This document shows, piece by piece, positions 18,988 to 27,853 of a DNA stretch of 64,000 nucleotides. This DNA comes from Parvimonas sp015257355 (GTDB lineage Bacteria > Bacillota > Clostridia > Tissierellales > Peptoniphilaceae). The stretch lies in NCBI RefSeq assembly GCF_050262165.1, contig NZ_CP189844.1, one strand, 5' to 3'. The first letter of the stretch is position 1. Every line of letters begins with the position of its first letter. The notes beneath the pieces were generated by a model. That model did not search any database and was not told where the DNA came from. It saw only the letters and a program-made list of their open reading frames with translations. The position numbers and the translations under genes are program-made.

Positions 18988-19272
18988 CTAATCTTCAACA
19001 ACTGCTAAAACATCAGCAATTTTTACTACAATATATTCTTTTTTATCAAGTTTAACTTCTGTTCCTGCATATTTTGAGAAAATTATTCTATCTCCAACTT
19101 TTATTAAATCTTTCTTATCATCATCTTTTAAAATTTCATCACCAATTGCTAAAACTTTTGCAACACTTGGTGCTTCTTTTGCGGAAGTAGGAAGAACTAT
19201 CCCAGAACTAGTCTTTTCTTCTACCTCAACCATTTCTATAACTAATTTATCTCCTATTGGTTTTAATTTCAT
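18988..19272 (-). CDS. groES: co-chaperonin GroES (Hsp10)
   Basis: A 94-residue co-chaperonin that caps GroEL. The conserved N-terminal KLKPIGDKLVIEM strand, the mobile loop region (EEKTSSGIVLPTSA) that docks on GroEL, and the GDRIIFSKYAGTEV motif are present. It is the first gene of groESL, directly downstream of a CIRCE element and a TATAAT box. Confidence 0.98.
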   Translation of the reverse strand: MKLKPIGDKLVIEMVEVEEKTSSGIVLPTSAKEAPSVAKVLAIGDEILKDDDKKDLIKVGDRIIFSKYAGTEVKLDKKEYIVVKIADVLAVVED

Positions 19273-19296
19273 AATATCCCTCCTAATTAAAAGTTA

Positions 19297-19323
19297 TTAG
19301 CAGTCTAGCAACTCGACTGCTAA
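19297..19323 (-). promoter_or_regulatory. CIRCE operator of groESL (symmetric variant) with upstream -10 box
   Basis: TTAGCAGTC-N9-GACTGCTAA, a perfect inverted repeat 25 bases before groES. Canonical CIRCE is TTAGCACTC-N9-GAGTGCTAA, so position 7 is changed C to G in both arms. A TATAAT box (19338-19343 on the minus strand) lies just upstream, placing the operator over the start of transcription where HrcA would block it. Confidence 0.88.
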
Positions 19324-19416
19324 TCAGTTACAAATATATTATACCACATAAAATATATTTTAAAAACATTTTTAAGAAAAAAGTTTAATAAAATTTTTAA
19401 TTAGTTATGTAAAAAT

Positions 19417-19457
19417 AAAAATCACTCAACTATTACATTATTTAGTGAGTGATTTTT
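19417..19457 (-). terminator. intrinsic terminator after the histidine-triad gene
   Basis: AAAAATCACTCA / TGAGTGATTTTT stem with a loop of about 17 bases, between the histidine-triad stop and the groES promoter. The flanking A and T runs would allow it to work in both directions. Confidence 0.75.
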
Positions 19458-19481
19458 ATGAATTATTTTAGGAAAATTAAA

Positions 19482-21404
19482 TTATTGTTCTACTTTATCT
19501 TCATTCTTATTATCTACTTTATCTTTTTCTTTATCTTCATTCTTATTATCTATTTTATCTTTATCTTTATTTTCCTCAACTTTTTTATCTTCAGTCTTTA
19601 AAGAATTCTCCTTATTATTTTCTTCAGTTTTCGCTTCAATTTTTTCTTCAATTTTTGCTTCTTTATTTGAAGTTTCATTTATATTATCTTTTTCTTCTTT
19701 ATAATCTGAATAATCATTTGTTTTTTCTTCTTCAACTTCTTCATCAGTTGGTTCAGGTTTAGCTGGTGCTTCAGGTAATTGTTTTTTATATCTAATTTTT
19801 CCATCAACTTTTTCAAAGTCAGTTAGACTAAATGTGAATGTCTCTTCATTAATATAAACATAAACCATATTTCCTATATTATAAGCATCCGAGTCATCTT
19901 CTAAATTATAATATGTTCTTAGATATTTTAAAACTTCATCAGTATCTACTGTTATCTTAGATTCAATATTTGCATCCGGATTTTGAATAATATATTTTAT
20001 TGCTGCTACAATATCTTTAGCTGTACAATTTCCGTATTGTCCAGATTTTGCATTTTGAATAATTTGTTTAATAGTTATTGCATGATAGTGATTTCCATGT
20101 AACCAATAGAAAATTCCTTTTGTTTCTCCATTTGAACCATAAACTGATAAAGTAGTATTTAAATCTCCATAAGCTCTCATAGCCTTAAGATTATTATCAA
20201 GATAAGGAATTACATAATCTTTTAGTTCAGCTTTTACACTTTCATAAGTAAATAATTCATTTTCATCAACAGTGACATCTGTATGGTCATTTGTTTCTTT
20301 AATATATTCTGCATCAGGATAATGATCTTTTGGATTTTCGTGAACAACTCCAATTTCTTCATCATCAATATATAAATGCCAATGATCTCCATGATCTACT
20401 ATTTTTGTTACACCTTTTGGCCATTCAAATAGTTTCTCATTATCGTCGCCATGATTACCTACATACTCTCCAAATTCAGCGTTAGGATAAAGTTCTGATG
20501 GATTTGTGTAAGTAATACCTTCATTTCCTTTTGAGTCATATATATGATAGTGATCTTCATGTTTTAAAATCTTTACAATATCATATCTATCTACAGGATT
20601 TTTACCAAGAACAGTTACTATATTTAGATTCTTAATTGCTTCTTGTAATTTATCAGTAGCACTAGGCACATTAGGTTTTACATTATTTGAATTATCTTGT
20701 GAAACATTATTTGAACTTCCATGATTTCCAACATATTCTCCTACTTCTGCATCAGGATATTTTGAGCTTGGATCAGAATAACTTATATACTCTTGTCCAC
20801 TTGAGGTATAAATATGCCAATGATCCCCATGTCTTAAAATCTTTATGACTTTATCTTTTTTATCTTCAATAATGTTAGCATGAGAATAATTGTTTGAGTT
20901 TCTTTTATTATTAGACCCATGAGAACCAACATATGTTCCTATAGCTATTCCTGGAAACATTCCTGATGGATCTTCATATGTTAAAAATTCATTTCCATCA
21001 GCTGTATAAACATGCCAGTGATCTCCATGTTTTAAAATAGATTTAACATTTAATCCGCTTAATTTACTTTTTGAAACAACACTTACAAAAGATAATGAAT
21101 TACCATCTGTTATCTTTGAAGGATCTGAATAAGTTATATGTTCTTTACCATCTTTAGTAAAAACATGCCAATGATCTCCATGTTTATAAACCCTTACAAT
21201 ATCATCTTTTTTTATTTCGGCATCAATCAAAACTTCAGTAGTTTCATCTTTTTGATATTTTGTTTCTTTTTCAACAAATTCAACTTTTTTTGTATTATTT
21301 TGTTCTTTCTCTTCTACTTTTTTTGCACAGCTTGTAAGTGCAATTGCACTACAAACAATGATCAAATTCATTCTTGTAATTTTATTTTTTAATTTATTAC
21401 TCAT
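19482..21404 (-). CDS. polyhistidine-triad lipoprotein (Pht-like), zinc-binding surface protein
   Basis: A 640-residue lipoprotein with signal peptide and LTSC lipobox (Cys26). Six HxxHxH motifs begin at His75, 126, 192, 282, 338 and 436; five sit in repeated HGDHWH(V/I)YT..G blocks, several followed by YVGNHG. This is the histidine-triad architecture of streptococcal PhtA/B/D/E proteins, which bind zinc at the surface and hand it to AdcAII-type receptors. After the last triad (HGNHYH) a helical domain and a long Lys/Glu/Asn tail with imperfect repeats (about 565-640) follow. It starts 9 bases after the ZnuA-like gene stop, which supports a joint role in zinc capture. Confidence 0.9.
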   Translation of the reverse strand: MSNKLKNKITRMNLIIVCSAIALTSCAKKVEEKEQNNTKKVEFVEKETKYQKDETTEVLIDAEIKKDDIVRVYKHGDHWHVFTKDGKEHITYSDPSKITDGNSLSFVSVVSKSKLSGLNVKSILKHGDHWHVYTADGNEFLTYEDPSGMFPGIAIGTYVGSHGSNNKRNSNNYSHANIIEDKKDKVIKILRHGDHWHIYTSSGQEYISYSDPSSKYPDAEVGEYVGNHGSSNNVSQDNSNNVKPNVPSATDKLQEAIKNLNIVTVLGKNPVDRYDIVKILKHEDHYHIYDSKGNEGITYTNPSELYPNAEFGEYVGNHGDDNEKLFEWPKGVTKIVDHGDHWHLYIDDEEIGVVHENPKDHYPDAEYIKETNDHTDVTVDENELFTYESVKAELKDYVIPYLDNNLKAMRAYGDLNTTLSVYGSNGETKGIFYWLHGNHYHAITIKQIIQNAKSGQYGNCTAKDIVAAIKYIIQNPDANIESKITVDTDEVLKYLRTYYNLEDDSDAYNIGNMVYVYINEETFTFSLTDFEKVDGKIRYKKQLPEAPAKPEPTDEEVEEEKTNDYSDYKEEKDNINETSNKEAKIEEKIEAKTEENNKENSLKTEDKKVEENKDKDKIDNKNEDKEKDKVDNKNEDKVEQ

Positions 21405-21413
21405 AATTTCTCC

Positions 21414-22397
21414 TTAATCATTAAAAGATTTAACTAAAGCTTCTAGATTTAATTCCATCAATTTTAAATATCCCATATTAATTTCTTCATCAGTTAAGTT
21501 TTCCATAGTAAACATTGTTGATGTCTTTGTATTTGTATTTTTTGCAAGAGTTTCTGCAACTTTAGGAGTAGCTTTACCTTCAAAGAAAATTGTATTAATA
21601 TTATGTTTTTTTACAAACTCAGCTATCTTTTGTAGTTGCTTTGCAGATGGTTCATCTTCTGGTGAAATTCCAGTTACAGCTACTTGCTTTAATCCGTAAT
21701 CATGTGCTAAATAATTAAAAGCAGCGTGGCTTACAACAAAATATTTTTCCTTACTTTTTACTTTTGAAAGTTCTGTTTCAAATTTATTATCTAAAGCTTT
21801 AAATTCTTCCTGAGCTTTTTGTAAATTTTCTTTATAGTATGGTTCATTAGCTGGATCGATAGAAGAAATTTTCTTATAAATTGTATCTAATTGAATAATA
21901 GCATTTTTCACACTTAACCAAGTATGAGGATTGATTTTATCATGGCCATGCTCATCTTTATTTTTTTCGTCCCCATGCTCATGTTCTTCTTCTAAACCAT
22001 CCCCACTTTCTAAAAGAGTTAAGCCTTGAGAAAGATTTAAGAATTTATTTTTATCTTTAACAGATTCTTCAATAGCTGGTATAAATGATTCCATATTAGC
22101 ACCATTATAAATAACCAAATCTGCTTCTATTATTTCTTGCATATCTCCTGCTTTAAGCTCAAAAGAATGAGGTTCTTGATTACCTTTAATGATAGTTTTT
22201 ACTTCCATTTTATCTCCAACAATTCTTTTAGTAAGATCTGTTACTGGAAAAAATGTTGTGTATATTACTTTCTTTTTATCCTTTTGTTCGGTACTTTGTT
22301 GGTTGTTATTTTTTCCATTATTGCTAGAATTACAACCAACTAAAAAAACACAGCAAACTATAATTGCTGAAATAATTCTTTTAAATTTTATATTCAT
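21414..22397 (-). CDS. zinc/manganese ABC transporter substrate-binding lipoprotein (ZnuA/AdcA type)
   Basis: A 327-residue cluster A-I metal-binding protein with signal peptide and LVGC lipobox (Cys22). Metal ligands expected for the family are visible: His in EPHSFEL, His in NPHTWLS, His in VSHAAFNYLA and an acidic residue in FFEGKA. Between the first two lies a His/Asp/Glu-rich loop (about residues 136-156, EHEHGDEKNKDEHGH), typical of zinc rather than manganese receptors. No ABC ATPase or permease gene is adjacent, so the transporter parts must be elsewhere. It is the first gene of an operon with the histidine-triad lipoprotein. Confidence 0.92.
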   Translation of the reverse strand: MNIKFKRIISAIIVCCVFLVGCNSSNNGKNNNQQSTEQKDKKKVIYTTFFPVTDLTKRIVGDKMEVKTIIKGNQEPHSFELKAGDMQEIIEADLVIYNGANMESFIPAIEESVKDKNKFLNLSQGLTLLESGDGLEEEHEHGDEKNKDEHGHDKINPHTWLSVKNAIIQLDTIYKKISSIDPANEPYYKENLQKAQEEFKALDNKFETELSKVKSKEKYFVVSHAAFNYLAHDYGLKQVAVTGISPEDEPSAKQLQKIAEFVKKHNINTIFFEGKATPKVAETLAKNTNTKTSTMFTMENLTDEEINMGYLKLMELNLEALVKSFND

Positions 22398-22423
22398 AAA
22401 ATCCTCCTCTTATATTTTTAATG

Positions 22424-22476
22424 CAAATAATTCTTATTTGTATTTATATTATACTATTTATAATTTTATTTTTCAA
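22424..22476 (-). promoter_or_regulatory. promoter and palindromic operator of the ZnuA/histidine-triad operon
   Basis: TTGAAA (22471-22476), a 17-bp spacer and TATAAT (22448-22453), with the inverted repeat CAAATAA-N3-TTATTTG at 22424-22440 covering the predicted start of transcription. The palindrome resembles Fur-family (Zur/PerR/Fur) boxes in size and AT content. Binding by a zinc repressor is inferred from the genes it precedes. Confidence 0.65.
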
Positions 22477-22499
22477 TAGGTAAATCAAAAAATTCAAAA

Positions 22500-22537
22500 A
22501 AAAACTACTAATTTGAATAATCAAATAGTAGTTTTAT
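22500..22537 (-). terminator. intrinsic terminator after nrdB
   Basis: ACTACTAATTTGA / TCAAATAGTAGT long hairpin flanked by A and T runs, directly past the nrdB stop. It also insulates the metal operon promoter. Confidence 0.8.
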
Positions 22538-22544
22538 TTTTATT

Positions 22545-23585
22545 CTATAAATCGTCATCAATTACACTTGATTTTGAGTAAGCAGAAGGTTTTGCTTCGA
22601 AGAAATCTGTTTTAATCGCATTTGGATCTGAGTATTCACTTACCCACTTCATACTTTCAGGTTCTTCATCATAACCATCATAAAGTTTACCAAAATTTAA
22701 AGCTGTACTTCTAAGATTTCCAAGATATTTAATATAATCTTCAATCATTTCCATTGTAAGTCCTGGAATATTTTCACCTAAAACATATTTTCCCCAAGCT
22801 ATTTCTTGTTCAACACCTGTTTTTATCATATCTTTATAAACAGCAATTTTTTCTTCAGTAAATAGATCTGGTTCTTCGTTTTGTAATTCAAGAAGCATTT
22901 TTTTGAATAACCAAAGATGAGTATTTTCATCTCTATTTATATATCTAATTTCTTGAACTGAACCAGGCATTTTTCCATTTCTTCCTAAATTATAGAAGAA
23001 CATAAATCCTGAATAGAAGTAAACACCTTCAAGAATATAATTTGCAACCATTGTTTTTACTAAACTATAAGGATCTTTATTTTCTTGGAATTCATTATAT
23101 AAATCACCAATAAATTTATTTCTTGCTAATAAATGTTCATCATCTCTCCATTGATATAGTATATTTGTTCTTTCTTCTGGTGAACATATACTGTCTAACA
23201 TATATCCATAGCTTTGTGAGTGAATAGCTTCTTGGTATGCTTGAATTGTTAAACAAAGATTTATTTCATTTGCTGTAATATATTCCCCAATATATGGTAA
23301 ATTTGCAGTTTGGATACTATCTAAAAATATTAAAAAACTTAAAACTTTATCAAAAGCAGTTTTTTCATATTGATCTAAAATTTTATAATCTTTTAAATCT
23401 TGAAATAGATTAATTTCTTCTGGAATCCAAAAATTATTCATGGCATTACGATACCACTCAGTAGTCCATGTATATTTTACATTGTTAAAATCATTTAAAT
23501 TTGTTGTATTCCCATTTATCATCTTTCTTTTTGATAATTCAATGTCTCCATTTTCATTAAACAGAGCTTTCTTATTTAATTCCAT
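22545..23585 (-). CDS. nrdB: class I ribonucleotide reductase, beta (radical) subunit
   Basis: A 346-residue ferritin-like subunit that makes the radical used by NrdA. The di-metal ligands follow the class I pattern: Asp in FLDSIQT, Glu and His in AYQEAIHSQSY, Glu in LEGVYFY, and Glu and His in NRDENTHLW. The tyrosine after HSQS is at the radical position, so it looks like a tyrosyl-radical enzyme. It is 12 bases from nrdA and cotranscribed. Whether the metal is iron or manganese cannot be read; no nrdI or nrdH is next to it, which favours the Ia type. Confidence 0.95.
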   Translation of the reverse strand: MELNKKALFNENGDIELSKRKMINGNTTNLNDFNNVKYTWTTEWYRNAMNNFWIPEEINLFQDLKDYKILDQYEKTAFDKVLSFLIFLDSIQTANLPYIGEYITANEINLCLTIQAYQEAIHSQSYGYMLDSICSPEERTNILYQWRDDEHLLARNKFIGDLYNEFQENKDPYSLVKTMVANYILEGVYFYSGFMFFYNLGRNGKMPGSVQEIRYINRDENTHLWLFKKMLLELQNEEPDLFTEEKIAVYKDMIKTGVEQEIAWGKYVLGENIPGLTMEMIEDYIKYLGNLRSTALNFGKLYDGYDEEPESMKWVSEYSDPNAIKTDFFEAKPSAYSKSSVIDDDL

Positions 23586-23597
23586 AAAATCTCCTTT

Positions 23598-26123
23598 CTA
23601 TGCTGAACAACTATCGCATTCTTCAATATCTAAACTTTTACTTCTTATATAGTAAATACTTTTTAGTCCTACCTCACAAGATAAAATTAAAAGATTCAAA
23701 ATTTGACTCATCTTATAATCTGTTGTGATATAAAGGTTTAAGCTTTGTCCTTGGTCAATATGTCTTTGTCTAATTCCACCAGCTTTTATAGACCATGTTT
23801 GATCAACTTCATGAGCATTTTCATATAACCAGAAAGTCTCTGGAGTTAAGTCTGGAGCAACTCTTGGAATAATTGAACCTTTCTTTTCTTCAAGGAAATA
23901 TCTCATCATTACTGGATCAACACCTGCTGTAGTTCCAGCAATTATTGAAGTAGAACCTGTTGGAGCAACAGCTAAAAGATATGCATTTCTTAAACCATTT
24001 TTAGCAACTTGTTCTTTAAGTTCAATCCATTCTTTAGAATTATATTCTCTTTTTTCAAAGTACTTACCAGTTTGCCATTCAGAACCTTCAAAGTATTTGT
24101 AACTTCCTTTTTCTTCAGCAATTTTTGAACTTTCTTTTATAGCATAATAATTTATCTTTTCATAAACTTTATCCATAAATTCTAAATGTTCTTCAGTTTG
24201 CCACATTATTTTATTCTTAACAAGAGCATGGTGATAACCACTTGTACCAAGTCCAATTGCTCTATATTTAGCATTTGTTATTTTAGCAAAAGGTGTTGGA
24301 TAGTAGTTCAAATCAATTACATTATCTAAAGCTCTAATAATTGTTGAAACTACAAATTCCATTTCTTCATCATTTTGTAAATCTATATTTCCAAGTACTA
24401 AACTTGCAAGATTACAAACAACAAAATCTCCAGCCTTTACATCAGTAACAACATGGTCTTCTCCATCTATTTGTAAAATCTTTTCATCAGTATCTAAGAT
24501 TTCTTTCATATTTTGCATAATCTCTGTACAAAGATTTGATGAATAAATCATTCCTTTATGAGAGTTTGGATTTGTATTATTTGCATTATCTCTATTAAAT
24601 ATAAATGGTGTTCCAGTTTCAACTTGACTCTTTAGAATTAATTTAACTAAGTCTTTAACAGTTAATACTCTCTTATCAAGTCTAGGTTCTTTAACACAAA
24701 GTTTATATTTTTCTTCCCACTCTTCACCATAATAATCTTCTAAGCAGAATCCCATTACTTCTTTAACTTCATGAGGACAGAATAAATACCAATTAGAATT
24801 AATATTTTCTTTTGCTAATCTCCAAAATAGATTTGGGAAACAGATTGCTGGGAAAACATCATGGGCTTTCATTCTATCATCCCCATTATTTGTTCTAAGA
24901 TTTAAAAACTCAGGAATATCTCTATGCCATACATCTAAATATACTGCACAAGAACCTTGTCTTACACCAAGTTGATCGACTGCAACAGCTGTATCATTAG
25001 CAAGTTTAATCCATCTTATAACTCCACCTGCAACACCTTTAAATCCACGAATATCAGACCCACTAGCGCGAACTTTTCCGAAATATAATCCCATTCCACC
25101 ACCATGTTTTGAAACTTGTGCGAAATTATCTATACTTCTATAAATTCCTTTTAATGTATCAGGTACAGTATCAATAAAGCAAGAAGAAAGTTGATGGAAT
25201 GGCTTTCTAGCATTTGACATTGTTGGAGTTGCAACAGTTGCTTTTAAGTTACTTAAAACATCATATACTTTTTTAGCAAAAGAAACTCTATCCTTTTCTG
25301 GAATGGCTAAATGCATAGCAATACCCATAAACATTTCTTGCATTGTTTCAATTACTTTTTTGTGAGAATCACAAATTAAATATCTCTTATATACTAAATC
25401 TAAAGATGAATATGTAAACAATTCATCTCTTGAATCATCTATATATTTTTCAAGTTCATCAATATCATCACTTGAATAATTTTCTAAAATATATTCTCCA
25501 TATAAATTAGCTTTTGTTAAAACTTCTATCTTTGATTTAAAATCAACAATATGCCATTCTTTTTCATAATGAGAAATTTCTTTATGAATTTTATAAGCGT
25601 AAATTCTTGCAGAAATATATTCCCAATTTGGATTTTCCTTAGAAGTTAATTCTGATGAAGCCTTTATTAAAAGTTCAATTTTTTCGTTTAATGCTGAACT
25701 TGGCTTAACAAAAGATAAAAACTTTCTATATAATCTATCAAGTTCATAACCTTCTGTTGTAAAATCTTTTTGAATTTTAGCAAGTACTTCAATCAAGCCT
25801 TCATCTTCAATGTACTCTCTAAAATAATTCAATTCTTTTCTAAGTGCATTTCTCTTTTCTCTATATAAAATATAACTTTTTAAAGTTTCATAATGATTAT
25901 TTTTAGTTAAGGTCTTTTCAACACAATCTTGAATCTCTTCTACAGTTATATTAGAACTTTCGTCTTTATCTTTCAAAATAATTTCTAAAACTTCTTCAGC
26001 TAATTTTTTTGAAAGTACTCTCTTATCTTCATCTCCTACACTAATAAATGCTTTGTAAATTGCATTTTCAATTTTCGAAATATCAAATGATACTTCTGAT
26101 AAATCTCTCTTTATAATCCTCAA
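23598..26123 (-). CDS. nrdA: class I ribonucleotide reductase, alpha (catalytic) subunit
   Basis: An 841-residue subunit that reduces ribonucleoside diphosphates to deoxyribonucleotides. An N-terminal ATP-cone (about residues 1-90) implies dATP feedback. Active-site cysteines are in QLSSCF, NLCTE (with the conserved Asn and Glu) and VVCNLAS. The radical-transfer tyrosine pair is in IYYIRS, and the C-terminal ECDSC cysteines relay reducing power. The start is set at a TTG codon at 26123 preceded by GGAGGTGAT; a longer frame to 26180 exists but would include the promoter region. Paired NrdR-like boxes lie just upstream. Confidence 0.95.
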   Translation of the reverse strand: MRIIKRDLSEVSFDISKIENAIYKAFISVGDEDKRVLSKKLAEEVLEIILKDKDESSNITVEEIQDCVEKTLTKNNHYETLKSYILYREKRNALRKELNYFREYIEDEGLIEVLAKIQKDFTTEGYELDRLYRKFLSFVKPSSALNEKIELLIKASSELTSKENPNWEYISARIYAYKIHKEISHYEKEWHIVDFKSKIEVLTKANLYGEYILENYSSDDIDELEKYIDDSRDELFTYSSLDLVYKRYLICDSHKKVIETMQEMFMGIAMHLAIPEKDRVSFAKKVYDVLSNLKATVATPTMSNARKPFHQLSSCFIDTVPDTLKGIYRSIDNFAQVSKHGGGMGLYFGKVRASGSDIRGFKGVAGGVIRWIKLANDTAVAVDQLGVRQGSCAVYLDVWHRDIPEFLNLRTNNGDDRMKAHDVFPAICFPNLFWRLAKENINSNWYLFCPHEVKEVMGFCLEDYYGEEWEEKYKLCVKEPRLDKRVLTVKDLVKLILKSQVETGTPFIFNRDNANNTNPNSHKGMIYSSNLCTEIMQNMKEILDTDEKILQIDGEDHVVTDVKAGDFVVCNLASLVLGNIDLQNDEEMEFVVSTIIRALDNVIDLNYYPTPFAKITNAKYRAIGLGTSGYHHALVKNKIMWQTEEHLEFMDKVYEKINYYAIKESSKIAEEKGSYKYFEGSEWQTGKYFEKREYNSKEWIELKEQVAKNGLRNAYLLAVAPTGSTSIIAGTTAGVDPVMMRYFLEEKKGSIIPRVAPDLTPETFWLYENAHEVDQTWSIKAGGIRQRHIDQGQSLNLYITTDYKMSQILNLLILSCEVGLKSIYYIRSKSLDIEECDSCSA

Positions 26124-26160
26124 ATAAATCACCTCCGCTCTAATATACCCATTATAAAAC

Positions 26161-26206
26161 AAAATATATATAGAATGCAAATTTTATTTTTAACTATATA
26201 TAGTAT
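26161..26206 (-). promoter_or_regulatory. paired NrdR-like boxes upstream of nrdAB
   Basis: Two 16-bp sites (26161-26176 and 26191-26206) share the core TATATATAG with flanks resembling the NrdR consensus ACACWAYATNTWGTGT; the second is the closer match. Their cores are 30 bp apart, about three helical turns, as usual for NrdR pairs. The high AT content makes chance matches possible. Confidence 0.55.
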
Positions 26207-26375
26207 GTTTTAATATTTTTTTAAAAATTGTTTGCTGGATAAAAAAATATTACTATTAGTAGTATAAAAATTTTTTTTATTTTTTTCAAAAAAAATTATT
26301 TTTTATAAATTAAATATATTACAAAAATATGATATAATATTTAGGATATAAAATATTTTTATGAAAGGAAAATTC

Positions 26376-27011
26376 ATGAGACTTAGAAAAAAATGGTGGG
26401 CAGTACCTGAAATGAAAGAAAATGCTCAAGTAATATTTAACGCAGAAAATCTAAAAGGAAAATGGAATGAAGAATTTAAAAATATTAACCCTATAAATCT
26501 TGAACTAGGTTGTGGAAAAGGAAAATTCATTAGTGAAATAGCTGAAAAAAATAAAGATATTAATTACTGTATCTTAGACTTAGATACAAATGCAATAGTA
26601 TATGCAACTAGAAAAATTAGAGATTTAGAATTGTCCAATGTTAGAGCTATTCCAACAAATATAGAAAAAATTGATGAGTTCTTTATCGAAAATTCAATAA
26701 GTAGAATATACATTAATTTCTGTAATCCTTGGCCTAAAAAAAGACATCATAAAAGAAGATTAACACATCCAAATTTCTTAAAAAAATATAGTAAGCTACT
26801 TGTAGATGAAGGAGAGATTCATTTTAAAACAGATGATGACGATCTTTTTGAAGCAAGTTTAGAATATTTTAACGAAAATGGCTTTGAAGTAATACTAATT
26901 ACATATGATTTAGCAAATTTTGATTATCCAAAAAATATAGAAACTGAATACGAAAATAAATTCAAATCATTAGGAATAAAAATAAAATTCTTAATAGCAA
27001 AAAAGAAATAG
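26376..27011 (+). CDS. trmB: tRNA (guanine-N7-)-methyltransferase
   Basis: A 211-residue SAM-dependent enzyme that makes m7G46 in tRNA. The family N-terminus (MRLRKKWWAVPEM) decides the start at 26376, preceded by AAAGGA; an in-frame ATG 15 bases earlier contains the ribosome binding site. The SAM motif LELGCGKGKFI and the conserved NFCNPWPKKRHHKRRL segment are present. It is one of three intact plus-strand genes and has its own TATAAT box at 26333-26338. It ends in a hairpin shared with the converging phosphatase gene. Confidence 0.96.
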   Translation: MRLRKKWWAVPEMKENAQVIFNAENLKGKWNEEFKNINPINLELGCGKGKFISEIAEKNKDINYCILDLDTNAIVYATRKIRDLELSNVRAIPTNIEKIDEFFIENSISRIYINFCNPWPKKRHHKRRLTHPNFLKKYSKLLVDEGEIHFKTDDDDLFEASLEYFNENGFEVILITYDLANFDYPKNIETEYENKFKSLGIKIKFLIAKKK

Positions 27012-27019
27012 TTAATAAC

Positions 27020-27050
27020 AAAAGACAACAATAATAATTGTTGTCTTTTT
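27020..27050. terminator. bidirectional terminator between trmB and HAD phosphatase
   Basis: AAAGACAACA / TGTTGTCTTT hairpin with T and A runs, between two convergent stop codons. Confidence 0.85.
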
Positions 27051-27063
27051 AATTATATTTATC

Positions 27064-27765
27064 CTATAAAGATTTTAATTTTTCTATTAAATCTTTAAAA
27101 CTTCCTCTTTCACAATTAATTTCATATTCTGGAGCTGGATTTAAATTATCTGTAACTAAATAACAGTTCATTCCAACACTACTTGCTGCATGAATATCTT
27201 CTCTTTCATCATTACCTATCATTAAACAGTCCTTAGGTTCAACCCCAAATTTTTCGCATAAATGTAGATAATATTTTGGATTAGGTTTTGAAAAAGAACT
27301 ATTACTATAATGAGTAATATAGTCGAAGTCATCTACATCTAAACCTGTCCATTTTAATCTAACTAAAGCATTTTCAGGAAAAACGGGATTAGTTGCTAGA
27401 ACAACCTTTCTTCCATCCTTCTTTGCAAGCTCAACTGCTAACTTTGCAAGATTATTTTCAGTTGAAGCTTCTTTTACTAAAGTAAAAAATTCATTAGCAT
27501 AAAACTTTTCAAGAACATCTTTAACATCAGATAAATCAGTATCCACTTCACTCTTAAACTTTTCCCAAAAAATTTCCTCATTTGTTCTCCTACCATCATT
27601 TTTAATCATCTCATGAGTAGCAGCCCAAATAGTTTCAACAAGTTTTTTTGGATCAATATTATATTCTAAAAACACCTTAGACAATTCTCTAAAATAAATA
27701 TCAACAAACAATTTTTCATCTAAAGGAAGCAAAGTTCCATCTAAATCAAATAATATTACTTTCAT
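27064..27765 (-). CDS. HAD-superfamily hydrolase (phosphatase-like)
   Basis: A 233-residue haloacid dehalogenase-fold protein. Motif I is FDLDGTLL (residues 5-12, Asp nucleophile and acid/base). A helical cap follows, with motif II in LATNP, the motif III lysine in FSKPNP, and motif IV GNDERED. It probably removes phosphate from a small metabolite, but the substrate cannot be told. It appears to be a single-gene unit with a clear AGGAG site. Confidence 0.88.
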   Translation of the reverse strand: MKVILFDLDGTLLPLDEKLFVDIYFRELSKVFLEYNIDPKKLVETIWAATHEMIKNDGRRTNEEIFWEKFKSEVDTDLSDVKDVLEKFYANEFFTLVKEASTENNLAKLAVELAKKDGRKVVLATNPVFPENALVRLKWTGLDVDDFDYITHYSNSSFSKPNPKYYLHLCEKFGVEPKDCLMIGNDEREDIHAASSVGMNCYLVTDNLNPAPEYEINCERGSFKDLIEKLKSL

Positions 27766-27853
27766 TTTTCCTCCTTATTTACATTAGTTTTTACTAATTT
27801 AATAATAACTATATTATAACCTATTTTAAAAATTTTAACAAATTAAATTAATT

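Noticed and set aside
19480..21000. CRISPR-like or satellite repeats in the histidine-triad gene
   Set aside because: The repeats are diverged protein-coding repeats (HGDHWH blocks and a Lys/Glu tail), in frame, with no uniform spacer length.
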